A program made the translations under genes and the position numbers. The notes under the pieces are model-generated. The model saw nothing but the letters and a program-made list of their open reading frames with translations. It had not been told where the DNA came from and ran no database searches. From Streptomyces californicus (lineage in GTDB: Bacteria; Actinomycetota; Actinomycetes; Streptomycetales; Streptomycetaceae), in NCBI RefSeq assembly GCF_000717645.1, contig NZ_JNZZ01000021.1, positions 1 through 64,000 of the forward strand: 64,000 nucleotides of DNA, in the 5' to 3' direction. Within the stretch, counting starts at the first letter, position 1. Each line of letters opens with the position of its first letter. Below, piece by piece: positions 52,899-61,838 of this stretch.

Positions 52899-53995
52899 GG
52901 TCGTGCTCCCGCCTGTGCGAGGGGTCGGTGGTCGGGGTCCGGGCCCCGGTGCGAAGCCCCGGTCCCGGGCGGCGCCCCGGCCTCCGGGGGTTCCGGCGGC
53001 TCGGGCGGCCGCGGCGCGCCGCGTCCCGTGCGCCGCTTCCGGTACGCGCGCGAGGCGAGCGCGGCCAGGCCGCCGAGCAGCAGCCCGCCACCGGCCGCCG
53101 GGGCCACCGGGACGTACGTCTCCGACGCCTCGGCCTCGTCCCGGGCGCCGCCCTCCGCCGCGACCCGCAGCCGTACGGTGACGGCGTCCAGGGCCGGGGC
53201 GTCGGGCCAGGGCTCGGTGCGCTCCACCCGCCGGCCCGGGGCCAGCTCCAGCGGCAGGGGGCGTTCCGGGCGGTCCAGCAGTGTGCCGAACACGCCCTCC
53301 ACGCGGACCGCCAGACGGGGCCTCAGCAGCGCGTTGCCCCGGTTGACCAGGGCGTACCGGATGGCGCCGCCGGCGACCTCGACGTCCTCGACGGTCAGCG
53401 CCGCCAGCGTCGGACCGCCGATCCGGACCCGTACCGGTACGCGGACCTCCGCGCCCCGGCCCGTCGCCACCAGTTCCCCGGAGGCGTCGCCGGGCATCGC
53501 GGCGGGCGGCACCGTGAGGGCGAGCGGCACCTCGGCGCGGGTACGGGGCGGGACGGTGACCGTGTCCTCGGCGAACCGCGCCCACGCCCCGGCCCGGCCG
53601 TCGCCCCGCAGCCGCACGGTCAGCGGGGCCCGCCCGGAGTTGGTCACGGTCAGCCGGTCCTGGAGGGCCGTGCCGGGGGTGCCCTCCAGATAGACGTACG
53701 GCCGGGCGTCCCGGTCGCCGGCGCCTCCACCGGGGCGGGCCGCCCAGTCGGCCGGAGCGCCGCCCGGGGCGGCACCGGCACCGGCGTCGGCAGCAGCCGG
53801 GAACGGTGTGAGGGCGTGCAGCAGCGCGGCGAACACCGCCGTGAGCACGGCCGCGAGGACGGACGGCGTCAGGCGCGGGCGCGGAACGGGAGGCGTCCTG
53901 CCGGGAGGCGTCCTGCCGGGTGGTGCGGTGGGCGGCGTACGGCGCGGGCGCGGGTCGTCCGGCGTCCTGCTCGGGCGTGGGGCGGGTGGCGACAT
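52895..53995 (-). CDS. membrane-anchored protein resembling DUF916-type surface proteins
   Basis: 366 residues. A Pro/Arg-rich cytoplasmic head (about 1-45) precedes a signal/anchor span (SVLAAVLTAVFAALLHALTP). The external region has two beta-sandwich-like parts (YVYLEGTPGTALQDRLTVTN, VRVRIGGPTLAALTVEDVEV). A C-terminal span (GGGLLLGGLAALASRAY) and a Pro/Glu/Gly tail follow. The layout (beta sandwich plus C-terminal anchor) recalls DUF916/WxL-associated proteins, which bind surface partners. ATG 53995 has AGAGGAG upstream. It is coupled to the next gene by GTGA. Confidence 0.72.
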   Translation of the reverse strand: MSPPAPRPSRTPDDPRPRRTPPTAPPGRTPPGRTPPVPRPRLTPSVLAAVLTAVFAALLHALTPFPAAADAGAGAAPGGAPADWAARPGGGAGDRDARPYVYLEGTPGTALQDRLTVTNSGRAPLTVRLRGDGRAGAWARFAEDTVTVPPRTRAEVPLALTVPPAAMPGDASGELVATGRGAEVRVPVRVRIGGPTLAALTVEDVEVAGGAIRYALVNRGNALLRPRLAVRVEGVFGTLLDRPERPLPLELAPGRRVERTEPWPDAPALDAVTVRLRVAAEGGARDEAEASETYVPVAPAAGGGLLLGGLAALASRAYRKRRTGRGAPRPPEPPEPPEAGAPPGTGASHRGPDPDHRPLAQAGARP

Positions 53996-54118
53996 GGGCG
54001 GCTCCTCTGCGTCCGGCGGCGACGGTGCCGCCGTGTGCGGGCCCGGCGGACCGTTCCGGCCCTCGCGGGTCTCCCGGCCGTTCGGTCCGTCGGATCCGTG
54101 CCGACGTGCGGACCGTGG

Positions 54119-54838
54119 TCAGCCGGCGGGGCGCTGTCCCCGCCGGGTCAGCCAGAGGACCCCGGCCGCTCCGGTCAGCAGGACGGTGCCGCCGAGCGTG
54201 CCGAGCGCCGCCGCCGAGTCCAGTGGACCGGTGCGGGGCAGCTCGCCACCGGCCGAGGAGCCGCCCGAGGTGCCGCCGGTGGAGCCGCCGCCCTTGGAAC
54301 CGTCGCCGGTGGAGCCGTCCGACGGCCCGCCCGGCCCCACGACATCGAGTTCGAGGGACGGGCCCGGGTTGTTCCTGGGCGTGCAGGTGGTCGTCGTACC
54401 GAGGGCCTTGATGGTCAGGACCCCGGCGGTGAAGGTGACCTTGCCGCTCTTCTTCGGGGTGTAGGTCCCCGAGAGGTCGCTGATCCTGATGGGCGTGTTG
54501 GCCGGTATCGCCTCGGTGTTCGCCGGGCCGGAGACCTGGACCTTCCCCTTGTCCGCGCCGCCCACCTCGATCACGGCGCTCGGGTTCATCGCCCCCTTGC
54601 CCAGCTCGACCGGGCTGGAGGAGACGCCCTTCTGGAAGGACATGGTGAGCTTGTGGCCGCCGCCGCTCCTCACGCTCTTGATGTCGATGGGCGAGACCGC
54701 CCCCTTGGGCCCGATCGGCGTCACGCACTGGTAGTTGACGTCCACGACCTCCGCGTGCGCCGCGGGCGCGCCCACCACCACGACCGGGCCCGCCAGGGCG
54801 GCCGCCAGCGCGAGAGTTGTCCGTTTACGGTTCGGCAC
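54119..54838 (-). CDS. cell-wall anchored protein with one DUF6801-like domain, LPxTG
   Basis: 239 residues and first gene of the operon. The signal peptide is MPNRKRTTLALAAALAGPVV to about AHA. One DUF6801-like domain (about 35-165) has the same pattern as the LAxTG protein: YQCVTPIGPKGAVSPIDIKS, VEVGGADKGKVQVSG-like strands, TAGVLTIKALGTTTTCTP. A Gly/Ser/Thr linker and LPRTG with a hydrophobic span and basic tail follow. It closely resembles domain B of the 480-residue protein, so the two arose by duplication. Both products should be sorted to peptidoglycan. The sortase is not encoded in this window. Confidence 0.85.
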   Translation of the reverse strand: MPNRKRTTLALAAALAGPVVVVGAPAAHAEVVDVNYQCVTPIGPKGAVSPIDIKSVRSGGGHKLTMSFQKGVSSSPVELGKGAMNPSAVIEVGGADKGKVQVSGPANTEAIPANTPIRISDLSGTYTPKKSGKVTFTAGVLTIKALGTTTTCTPRNNPGPSLELDVVGPGGPSDGSTGDGSKGGGSTGGTSGGSSAGGELPRTGPLDSAAALGTLGGTVLLTGAAGVLWLTRRGQRPAG

Positions 54839-54950
54839 CTCGTGCTCCCCTCATCCCGGACGCCGCGCGCCACGCCCCGTACGGGCGAGAAGGACTGACG
54901 GCGCATCAGATTGGCGCTCAAGGTACGCCGGGGGCCTGACGGAGGGAAGA

Positions 54951-54981
54951 CGAAGAGCGCGCCGGATCGGCGCGCTCTTCG
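54951..54981 (-). terminator. terminator downstream of the anti-sigma gene
   Basis: A perfect 14-base stem (CGAAGAGCGCGCCG and its complement) with loop GAT, 70 bases past the stop of the ATP-binding protein gene (minus strand). It separates that gene from the surface operon, whose promoter must lie in the remaining stretch to 54838. Confidence 0.65.
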
Positions 54982-55050
54982 GAGTGCGTGTCGCGCACGC
55001 GCATACGGCGGCGTACGGAACGGAAAGGGGCGGCGAGGCCGCCGCACGCT

Positions 55051-55542
55051 CTAGGCGGGAGCGGCGAGCTCCGCCCAGACGGTCTTGCCCGGGGCGTCCT
55101 CGGAGCGCAGGACGCCCCAGTCGGTACAGAGCCGCTGCACGATGAACATGCCGTGCCCTCCGGGCCGTCCGGCGCGGTGCGGCGTACGAGGCGCGGGCTG
55201 CCCGGCCCCCCGGTCGACGACCTCCACGCGCAGCGCCTTCGGGGTGTGGCCGATCCGCAGCTCCTCCGGCCCCTCGGCGTGCAGGCAGGCGTTGGTCACC
55301 AGCTCGGAGACGACCAGCAGGACGTCCTCTGCGGCGGCCCGGCGGTCGGCGCTGGACGCCGGGAGCCAGCCCCAGTCGTGCAGAGCCTGCCGGGCGAAGT
55401 CACGGGCCATCGGGACGATGCCGCTCGCCTGCGCCAGCGAGAGCGTGCGCCACTGCCGATCGACCGGATCGGGCGCCGTCGAGGCCGCCTCGTCCGGCTC
55501 ACGACCGAGGTCGCCCGGCGGATGCTGCCGGGTGGTGCTCAT
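55051..55542 (-). CDS. prsI: anti-sigma factor, HATPase (PrsI-like)
   Basis: A 163-residue GHKL-type kinase of the RsbW/SpoIIAB group. The N box is SELVTNACLHA (Glu80, Asn84), G1 is VVDRGAGQP (Asp110) and G2 is GGHGMFIVQRLC. Such proteins bind a SigB-type sigma factor and phosphorylate a STAS antagonist. It lies next to a STAS gene and a SigB-type sigma gene, the set I recall as PrsI-ArsI-SigI in S. coelicolor. The gene name is by context. Confidence 0.78.
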   Translation of the reverse strand: MSTTRQHPPGDLGREPDEAASTAPDPVDRQWRTLSLAQASGIVPMARDFARQALHDWGWLPASSADRRAAAEDVLLVVSELVTNACLHAEGPEELRIGHTPKALRVEVVDRGAGQPAPRTPHRAGRPGGHGMFIVQRLCTDWGVLRSEDAPGKTVWAELAAPA

Positions 55543-55765
55543 CAGCGCTTCACCTCACCGATTCGCCATGTCGCCATGTCGCCTTTGAACGGATAATGAT
55601 CAGTTACCGCATGTGCCGGGGCCCCTGCGAGGCGCCGACGGGGTGTCTCCTGCCCTGCCATGTCGCAACAACACCCACTCGAAGCACACGATCGCGTACC
55701 ACCGCCGGTATATCGCGTACCACGCCCGGTATCGGGGACGTCCGCGACCGTGTGCCCGCGCCGGG

Positions 55766-56134
55766 TCAGGTGGCCAGGGCGTCGTCGAGCGTGGCGTGGA
55801 CGGTGAAGACCGCCTCCGCCCCGGTGATCTCGAACACCCTCGCCACGACGGGCTGCATTCCGGCCAGGTGCACCTCGCCGCCGGCCGCCTCCGCCTTGAG
55901 GCGGGCGCCGAGCAGCACGTTCAGCCCGGTGGAGTCGCAGAAATCCAGCCGCGAGCAGTCGACCACCAGGCGCGCACGCCCCTGCTCGACCGCACTCTCC
56001 AGGGGCTCCCGCAACAGATCCGCGGTGTGGTGGTCCAGCTCACCCACCGGCGTCACAACCTCGTTGCGCCCTTCAGTCCGGGCCTCGACCTGAAGTCGAC
56101 CCCGGTTCGCACTGCCGACCGTCCCGCGGTCCAT
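55766..56134 (-). CDS. arsI: anti-sigma factor antagonist, STAS domain (ArsI-like)
   Basis: A 122-residue SpoIIAA/RsbV-like protein. The core is EVVTPVGELDHHTADLLREP, then LVVDCSRLDFCDSTGLNVLL with the regulatory phosphorylation Ser68 in DSTG. When unphosphorylated it should bind the anti-sigma factor and free the sigma factor. AGAGGGA precedes ATG 56134. It is divergent from the sigma gene and upstream of the anti-sigma gene on the same strand, with 223 bases between. Confidence 0.8.
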   Translation of the reverse strand: MDRGTVGSANRGRLQVEARTEGRNEVVTPVGELDHHTADLLREPLESAVEQGRARLVVDCSRLDFCDSTGLNVLLGARLKAEAAGGEVHLAGMQPVVARVFEITGAEAVFTVHATLDDALAT

Positions 56135-56418
56135 GCCAGTCCCTCTTCGCCTTCGTCACTGTGCACGTCACTGCCTGTGCGGCTGAATGCGTCGTTGCCG
56201 CCGACGTTCGGGAAACAGTACGCGTTCCGTTCGTCCCGCGGTAGTCGGAGACCTCCACAAACCGGACATATGGCGGTAATTGGCGCTTGTCACTACTGGC
56301 CGGAACCGGGTATGGGTAGAGGGACACCCACAACACGGCCGGCTTCGGAGGCGCCGCTTCACCGCAGGAACACGTATGGGCATCGGCAGCCATATGCCGA
56401 GAACGATGGAGGAGAACC

Positions 56419-57390
56419 ATGTCACCCCGGCTCGACGGAGCGCGTACCCACTACGCGTCGTCGGCATGTCCTCAGGGACCGACCAATTCCGACTCCCCCG
56501 CCGCGAGCGCCGTCCCCGGCCCGCGCACCGGCACCCCCAGCACCACCACAGACTTCTCCGGTGTGACCGGCGAGGAGCTCGAAGGACTCGAAGGACTTCC
56601 CGAGATCCCGCCGTACGCCGAAGTGGGCGCCCTGGACGCCCGAGCGCTGTCGAAGACGCTCTTCGAGCGCCTGGAGACCCTCGACGAGGGCACCCACGAG
56701 TACAGCTACGTCCGCAACACCCTCGTCGAGCTCAACCTCGCGCTCGTCAAGTTCGCCGCCTCCCGCTTCCGCTCCCGCAGCGAGCCGATGGAGGACATCG
56801 TCCAGGTCGGCACCATCGGCCTGATCAAGGCGATCGACCGGTTCGAGCTGAGCCGCGGTGTGGAGTTCCCCACGTTCGCGATGCCGACGATCATCGGCGA
56901 GATCAAGCGCTTCTTCCGGGACACCAGCTGGTCCGTGCGCGTACCGCGCCGGCTCCAGGAGCTGCGGCTCGACCTGGCGAAGGCCGGGGACGAGCTCTCC
57001 CAGCAGCTGGACCGCGCGCCCACCGTGGCGGAGCTGTCCGAGCGGCTCGGCATCACCCCGGAGGAGGTCGTCGAGGGCATGACCGCGAGCAACGCGTACA
57101 CCGCGAGCTCGCTGGACGCCAAGCCCGAGGACGACGAGGGCGAGGGCGCGCTCGCGGACCGCATCGGCTACGAGGACAACGGCCTCGAAGGCATCGAGTA
57201 CGTCGAGTCGCTCAAGCCGCTGATCGCCGCGCTGCCCGCGCGGGACCGGATGATCCTCTCGCTCCGCTTCGTCAGCAACATGACGCAGTCGGAGATCGGC
57301 GAGGAGCTGAACATCTCGCAGATGCACGTGTCGCGGCTGCTCTCGCGGACGCTCGCCAAGCTCCGCAAGGGCCTGACCGTGGAGGAGTGA
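56419..57390 (+). CDS. sigI: SigB/SigF-type RNA polymerase sigma factor (SigI-like)
   Basis: 323 residues. A variable Ser/Thr/Pro head (about 1-75) precedes sigma region 2 (EDIVQVGTIGLIKAIDRFEL), the FPTFAMPTIIGEIKRFFRDT stretch, region 3 (RVPRRLQELRLDLAKAGDEL) and region 4 (ALPARDRMILSLRFVSNMTQ, then QMHVSRLLSRTLAKLRKGL). The primary-sigma N-terminal region is absent, so this is a stress/development sigma of the SigB group. ATG 56419 has GGAGGAG upstream. Its 284-base upstream region also holds the arsI promoter. A 21-base-stem terminator follows. Confidence 0.9.
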   Translation: MSPRLDGARTHYASSACPQGPTNSDSPAASAVPGPRTGTPSTTTDFSGVTGEELEGLEGLPEIPPYAEVGALDARALSKTLFERLETLDEGTHEYSYVRNTLVELNLALVKFAASRFRSRSEPMEDIVQVGTIGLIKAIDRFELSRGVEFPTFAMPTIIGEIKRFFRDTSWSVRVPRRLQELRLDLAKAGDELSQQLDRAPTVAELSERLGITPEEVVEGMTASNAYTASSLDAKPEDDEGEGALADRIGYEDNGLEGIEYVESLKPLIAALPARDRMILSLRFVSNMTQSEIGEELNISQMHVSRLLSRTLAKLRKGLTVEE

Positions 57391-57432
57391 CCTCCCCGCC
57401 CGGCCCACCGCCCCACGGGTCGAGCGGAACAG

Positions 57433-57478
57433 CGCGGAAGGACCCGCTCCCGGATCGCCGGGAGCGGGTCCTTCCGCG
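57433..57478. terminator. very strong terminator after the sigma gene
   Basis: A perfect 21-base stem (57433-57453 with 57458-57478) and four-base loop ATCG. It lies between the sigma gene and the convergent hutI gene, so it can terminate both. Confidence 0.8.
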
Positions 57479-57550
57479 TGCGGGGCGCCAGGGTCCGGTG
57501 GGCCCGTTCCCCCGCTCCGGGGCCCCTGCGTGCCGCCTTCTGACCGGGCC

Positions 57551-58723
57551 TCACACCAGCCGCTCACCGCGCCGCCACACCGCGCCGACCAGCGGGACAC
57601 CCGGACGGTAGGCGAGGTGGACATGGCTCGGGGCGTCGAGGAGGACCAGGTCGGCGCGGGCCCCGGGGGTGATCCGGCCGACGTCGGTGCGGCGCAGGGC
57701 GGCGGCTCCGCCGGCGGTCGCCGCCCAGACCGCCTCGTCGGGGGTCATCCCCATGTCGCGTACGGCCAGGGCGATGCAGAACGGGACGGACGAGGTGAAC
57801 GACGAACCGGGGTTGCAGTCCGTGGAGAGCGCGACGGTGGCCCCCGCGTCGAGGAGGCGGCGGGCGTCGGGCCATTCGGCGCGGGTGGAGAACTCCGCGC
57901 CCGGAAGCAGCGTCGCCACGGTGTTCCCCTGGGCGAGCGCGTCGACGTCCGCGTCGGTGAGGTGCGTGCAGTGGTCGGCGGAGGCGGCGTCGAGTTCGAC
58001 GGCGAGCTGGACTCCGGGCCCGTAGCTCAACTGGTTGGCGTGGACGCGGGGGTACAGCCCCTTGGCGCGGCCCGCCGTGAGGATGGCGCGCGCCTGGTCG
58101 CCGTCGAAGGCGCCCTGCTCGCAGAAGACGTCGATCCAGCGGGCGTGCGGGGCGCAGGCGTCCAGCATCGGGCCGGTGACCAGGTCGACGTAGCCGGCGG
58201 GGTCGTCGGCGTAGTCGGGGGAGACGATGTGCGCGCCGAGGTAGGTGACCTCGTCGGTGTGGCGGCCCGCGATCCGCAGGGCACGGGCCTCGTCCTCGAC
58301 GGTGAGGCCGTAGCCGGACTTGGTCTCGAAGGTGGTGGTGCCCTGGCGCAGGGCCTCGGCGAGGTAGCGGGCGACGTTGGCGGACAGGTCGTCGTCGGAG
58401 GCGGCCCGGGTGGCGGCGACGGTGGTGCGGATGCCGCCCGCGCGGTAGGGCTGCCCGGACATGCGGGCGTTGAACTCCTCGGTGCGGTCGCCCGCGAAGA
58501 CCAGGTGGGAGTGGGAGTCGACGAAGCCCGGGATCACCGCGCGGCCGGCCGCGTCGAGGACGTTGTCAGTGGCGGGTGCTTTGCTGGATTCACCGGTCCA
58601 GACGATGCGGTCGCCGTCGATGACGACGGCCGCGTCGTGGATCAGGCCCAGGGGGGTCCCGTTGCCGAGGGAGGGGTCATTGGTGACCAGGCTGGCGATG
58701 TGGGTGACGGCGGTGGTCGTCAT
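57551..58723 (-). CDS. hutI: imidazolonepropionase
   Basis: A 390-residue amidohydrolase that opens imidazolone-propionate to N-formimino-glutamate, the third step of histidine breakdown. The metal-binding motif is [62 protein letters not shown] and STDCNPGSS complete the active site. ATG 58723. Last of four codirectional genes, 263 bases after hutF. Confidence 0.94.
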   Translation of the reverse strand: MTTTAVTHIASLVTNDPSLGNGTPLGLIHDAAVVIDGDRIVWTGESSKAPATDNVLDAAGRAVIPGFVDSHSHLVFAGDRTEEFNARMSGQPYRAGGIRTTVAATRAASDDDLSANVARYLAEALRQGTTTFETKSGYGLTVEDEARALRIAGRHTDEVTYLGAHIVSPDYADDPAGYVDLVTGPMLDACAPHARWIDVFCEQGAFDGDQARAILTAGRAKGLYPRVHANQLSYGPGVQLAVELDAASADHCTHLTDADVDALAQGNTVATLLPGAEFSTRAEWPDARRLLDAGATVALSTDCNPGSSFTSSVPFCIALAVRDMGMTPDEAVWAATAGGAAALRRTDVGRITPGARADLVLLDAPSHVHLAYRPGVPLVGAVWRRGERLV

Positions 58724-58830
58724 CTGGAGAGTGTTCTCCTTGCGTTGCGGGTCCGAGGGGGCTCGTGCCGGGGGCAGGGGAGCCGGAGTCCCAAGAGCCT
58801 CCCGGGGCTCCGGGGCGGTGCGGTGGGCCT

Positions 58831-59000
58831 CCGAGCCCGGTCGTACGGGGCAGGGTGCCTCCGAGCCCGGCCGGGCAGGCCCGGGAGCCTCTGAGCCCGG
58901 TCGTACAGGCCCGGAGGTCTCCGAGCCCGGTCGGGCAGGCCCGGGGGTCTCCGTGCCCGGTCGTACGGGGCAGGGGGTCTCCGTGCTCAGTCGTGCAGGG
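58831..59000. repeat. 30-bp tandem repeat between hutF and hutI
   Basis: Six units at exact 30-base spacing (starts 58831, 58861, 58891, 58921, 58951, 58981), each beginning CCGAGCCCGG or a one- to three-base variant. The last unit runs into the final codons of hutF. No spacers separate the units, so this is not a CRISPR. Confidence 0.8.
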
Positions 59001-60354
59001 CGGCGACGGCTTCGGCGAGCGCCCGGGGCACATCCTCCACCCGCGTGTGACGGCCGTCCCGGACGATGTGCCGCCCCGCCACAACCGTGTGCCGCACATC
59101 AGCGGCGGAGGCGGCGAATACGGCGGTCTCCGCTGCCAGTCGGGGCACCGGTCCCGCTGTTCTGACCGAGTCCAGGGCGACGGTGGTCAGGTCGGCGGGG
59201 GCGCCCGGTTCCAGCACGCCCGCGTCGGGGCGGCCGAGTGCGGCGTGCCCGTCGGCGGAGGCGGCCCGGATCAGGGCGGCGGCCGTCCAGTGGCCCCGGA
59301 TGTGGGTGCGCAGCCGCTCGTTGAGCTCCATCGCGCGCGCCTCTTCGAAGAGGTCGATCACGGCGTGGCTGTCGCTGCCCAGCGAAAGCGGCGAGCCAGC
59401 CTTCTGGAGGGCGGCGGCGGGCCCGATGCCGTCGGCCAGGTCGCGTTCGGTGGTGGGGCACATGCAGGTGCCGGTGGCCGAGGAGCCCAGCAGGGCGATG
59501 TCCGCGTCGGTCAGGTGCGTGTTGTGGATGCCGGTGGTGCGCGGGCCGAGGACCCCGTGGTCGGCCAGCAGCCGGGTGGGGGTGCGGCCGTGTGCGGCCC
59601 GGCAGGCGTCGTTCTCCGCCGGCTGCTCGGAGAGGTGGACGTGGAGCGGGGCCCCGCGCTCCTCGGCCCACCGCGCCACGGTGGCCAGTTGGTCCGCGGG
59701 GACCGCCCGGACGGAGTGGATGGCGGCGCCGATCAGCGTGTGGTCGTCGCCCTTGAGGAGGGAGGCGCGCTCGGCCCATGCCTCGGCCGTGGTGTCGGAG
59801 AAGCGCAGCTGGTGCCGGTTGGGCCGCTCGCCGAAGCCGGCGGCGAGATAGGCGGTGTCGAGCAGGGTGATCCGGATGCCCGCCTCCGCGGCGGCCGCGA
59901 TCAGCGCCTCCCCCATGGCGTTGGGGTGGGTGTACGGGGTGCCGCCGGGCGCGTGGTGGAGGTAGTGGAATTCGCCGACGGAGGTGATGCCGGCCAGGGC
60001 CATCTCGGCGTACGTGGCGCGCGCGAGGTCGAAGTAGGTGTCCGGGGTGAGCCGGGAGGCCGTCCGGTACATCAGCTCGCGCCAGGTCCAGAAGGTGCCC
60101 GAGCCGACCTGGACGGTGGCGCGCAGGGCCCGGTGGAAGGCGTGCGAGTGGGTGTTGGCGAGGCCGGGGAGGGTCAGGCCGCGCAGCACGGTCGCGCCGG
60201 GCGGCGGCGACGCGACGCCGGTCCTGACGCCCGCGATGCGGCCGTCGGCGACCTCCAGGGCGACGTCCGGCTCGACATGGGTGCCGAGCCAGGCGTGGTC
60301 CGCCCAGTAGGTGGCGGTGACGGGTCCGCCCGTCGTCCGGTGTGTCAGCTGCAC
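58987..60354 (-). CDS. hutF: formimidoylglutamate deiminase
   Basis: A 455-residue amidohydrolase that converts N-formimino-L-glutamate to N-formyl-L-glutamate and ammonia, marking the five-step histidine route. Motifs: [14 protein letters not shown] (metal His pair), [22 protein letters not shown] and [16 protein letters not shown]. The start overlaps the end of the M20 amidohydrolase gene by ten bases, so they are coupled. The stop lies within the last copy of a 30-base tandem repeat. Confidence 0.92.
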   Translation of the reverse strand: MQLTHRTTGGPVTATYWADHAWLGTHVEPDVALEVADGRIAGVRTGVASPPPGATVLRGLTLPGLANTHSHAFHRALRATVQVGSGTFWTWRELMYRTASRLTPDTYFDLARATYAEMALAGITSVGEFHYLHHAPGGTPYTHPNAMGEALIAAAAEAGIRITLLDTAYLAAGFGERPNRHQLRFSDTTAEAWAERASLLKGDDHTLIGAAIHSVRAVPADQLATVARWAEERGAPLHVHLSEQPAENDACRAAHGRTPTRLLADHGVLGPRTTGIHNTHLTDADIALLGSSATGTCMCPTTERDLADGIGPAAALQKAGSPLSLGSDSHAVIDLFEEARAMELNERLRTHIRGHWTAAALIRAASADGHAALGRPDAGVLEPGAPADLTTVALDSVRTAGPVPRLAAETAVFAASAADVRHTVVAGRHIVRDGRHTRVEDVPRALAEAVAALHD

Positions 60355-61838
60355 GCGAGACCTTCCAGTACGTCGGCGAGTGCCTCCACCCCGGCCGTGC
60401 AGTCGTCCTCGGCGGCGTGCTCGGCGGGTGAGTGCGAGATGCCGGTGGGGTTCCGTACGAACAGCATGGCGGTGGGGACCGAGGCGGACAAAATACCCGC
60501 GTCGTGGCCCGCGCCGGTGCCGAGGACGGGCACGGGCCTCCCGGTGTCGCGGCCCGGCTGGCCGGGCCGCCCGACGTCAGCGCCTCGCCGGTCTCCGGCG
60601 CGTTCGAGGATCTTGGCGATCTCGTCGCGCAGGGCGTGCTCGAACTCGACGACGGGCGTGAACGACTCGCGGACCACGTCGAGGTCGATCCCGGCCCGCT
60701 CGGCGTACTCCCGGGCGGCCCGCTCGACTCCGGTGACCAGGGCGTCCAGGGTGGCCTGGTCGGCGGCGCGGGAGTCGAGCCAGCCGCGGACGAGGGAGGG
60801 GATGGCGTTGACGCCGTTGGGCTCGACCGCGATCTTACCGAAGGTGGCGAGGGCGCCGGTCAGTTCGGCCTCGCGGCGGGCGGCCAGGACGGTCTCGGCG
60901 TACGTGAGCATCGGGTCGCGGCGGTCCACGAGGCGGGTGGTGCCCGCGTGGTTGGCCTCGCCCCGGAAGTCGAACCGCCAGCGGCCGTGGGGCCAGATGG
61001 CCGAGGCGATGCCGACGGGGTCGCCGGTCAGGTCGAGGGCGCGGCCCTGCTCGACGTGGAGTTCGACGAACGCGCCGATCCGGGCGAGCCGTTCCGGGTC
61101 GGGCCCGATGGCGGCGGGGTCGTACCCGGCGGCCTCCATGGCCACGGGCAGGGTGGTCCCGTCCCCGTCGCGCAGCCGGTGGGCGTCGGCGACGGTGAGC
61201 TGTCCGGCGGCGAGCCGGGACCCGACGCAGGCCAGGCCGAAGCGGGCGCCCTCCTCGTCACCGAAGTTGGTGACGGCCAGCGGTCGGGTGAACTCCGCCC
61301 CCCTGCGGCGGAGTTCGTCGAGCGCGGCGAAGGAGGACACCACGCCGAGCGGGCCGTCGAAGGCGCCGCCGTCGGGGACGGAGTCCAGGTGCGAGCCGGT
61401 GACGACGGCGTCCCCGGCCAGCGGGTCCCCGAGCCAGGCCCACTGGTTGCCGTTGCGGTCGGTCTCGTACGCGAGCCCGCGCGCCTCGGCCTGGGCGCGG
61501 AACCAGGCGCGGCAGTCGAGGTCGGCGGCCGTCCAGGCGTGGCGCCGGTAGCCGCCGCTGCCGGGGTGGCGGCCGATGGGGGCCAGCTCCCGCCACATGG
61601 AGAGGAAGGAGTCACCGGCACGCCACGGCTGCCGACCGGGACCGGCCGGACCGGGCCGGGCCGCACCGGCCGGATCCTGTCCCGCCGTATCCGAGGGCGT
61701 CTGCCCCCAGGGGCCCGAGGCGCCAGGGGGCGTCAGCCCCGCTGTACCCGAGGGCGTCTCCCCCGCTGTACCCGAGGGCGTCTGCCCCCACGGGCCCGAG
61801 GCGCCAGAGGGCGTCTCCCCCGCCGTGCCCGTGGGCAT
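60345..61838 (-). CDS. M20-family amidohydrolase (allantoate amidohydrolase-like)
   Basis: A 497-residue metallo-amidohydrolase. The catalytic core runs from about residue 70: VVTGSHLDSVPDGGAFDG (metal His/Asp), TNFGDEEGARFG (general base and metal Glu), FVELHVEQGRALDL, GEANHAGTTRL and a final GAGHDAGILS/ISHSPAEHA pair. The first 60 residues are a tandem Gly/Thr/Pro/Ser repeat (GETPSGTAG, SGPWGQTPS) not found in the family. Family annotation is allantoate or N-carbamoyl amino acid hydrolase. Placed between hutU and hutF, it may instead hydrolyse N-formylglutamate, since no hutG is present. Its ATG overlaps the hutU stop by one base. Confidence 0.85.
   Translation of the reverse strand: MPTGTAGETPSGASGPWGQTPSGTAGETPSGTAGLTPPGASGPWGQTPSDTAGQDPAGAARPGPAGPGRQPWRAGDSFLSMWRELAPIGRHPGSGGYRRHAWTAADLDCRAWFRAQAEARGLAYETDRNGNQWAWLGDPLAGDAVVTGSHLDSVPDGGAFDGPLGVVSSFAALDELRRRGAEFTRPLAVTNFGDEEGARFGLACVGSRLAAGQLTVADAHRLRDGDGTTLPVAMEAAGYDPAAIGPDPERLARIGAFVELHVEQGRALDLTGDPVGIASAIWPHGRWRFDFRGEANHAGTTRLVDRRDPMLTYAETVLAARREAELTGALATFGKIAVEPNGVNAIPSLVRGWLDSRAADQATLDALVTGVERAAREYAERAGIDLDVVRESFTPVVEFEHALRDEIAKILERAGDRRGADVGRPGQPGRDTGRPVPVLGTGAGHDAGILSASVPTAMLFVRNPTGISHSPAEHAAEDDCTAGVEALADVLEGLACS
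61680..61835 (-). repeat. in-frame tandem repeat encoding the amidohydrolase N-terminus
   Basis: Direct repeats built on GAGGGCGTCTCCCCCGCTGT and GGGCCCGAGGCGCCAG-type units, multiples of three, encoding the Gly/Thr/Pro/Ser head. Two long copies (around 61695-61740 and 61780-61825) share the same internal order. Confidence 0.6.

Noticed and set aside
58831..59000. Possible CRISPR array suggested by a 30-base period
   Set aside because: The units are contiguous with no unique spacers and no cas genes nearby; it is a plain tandem repeat.
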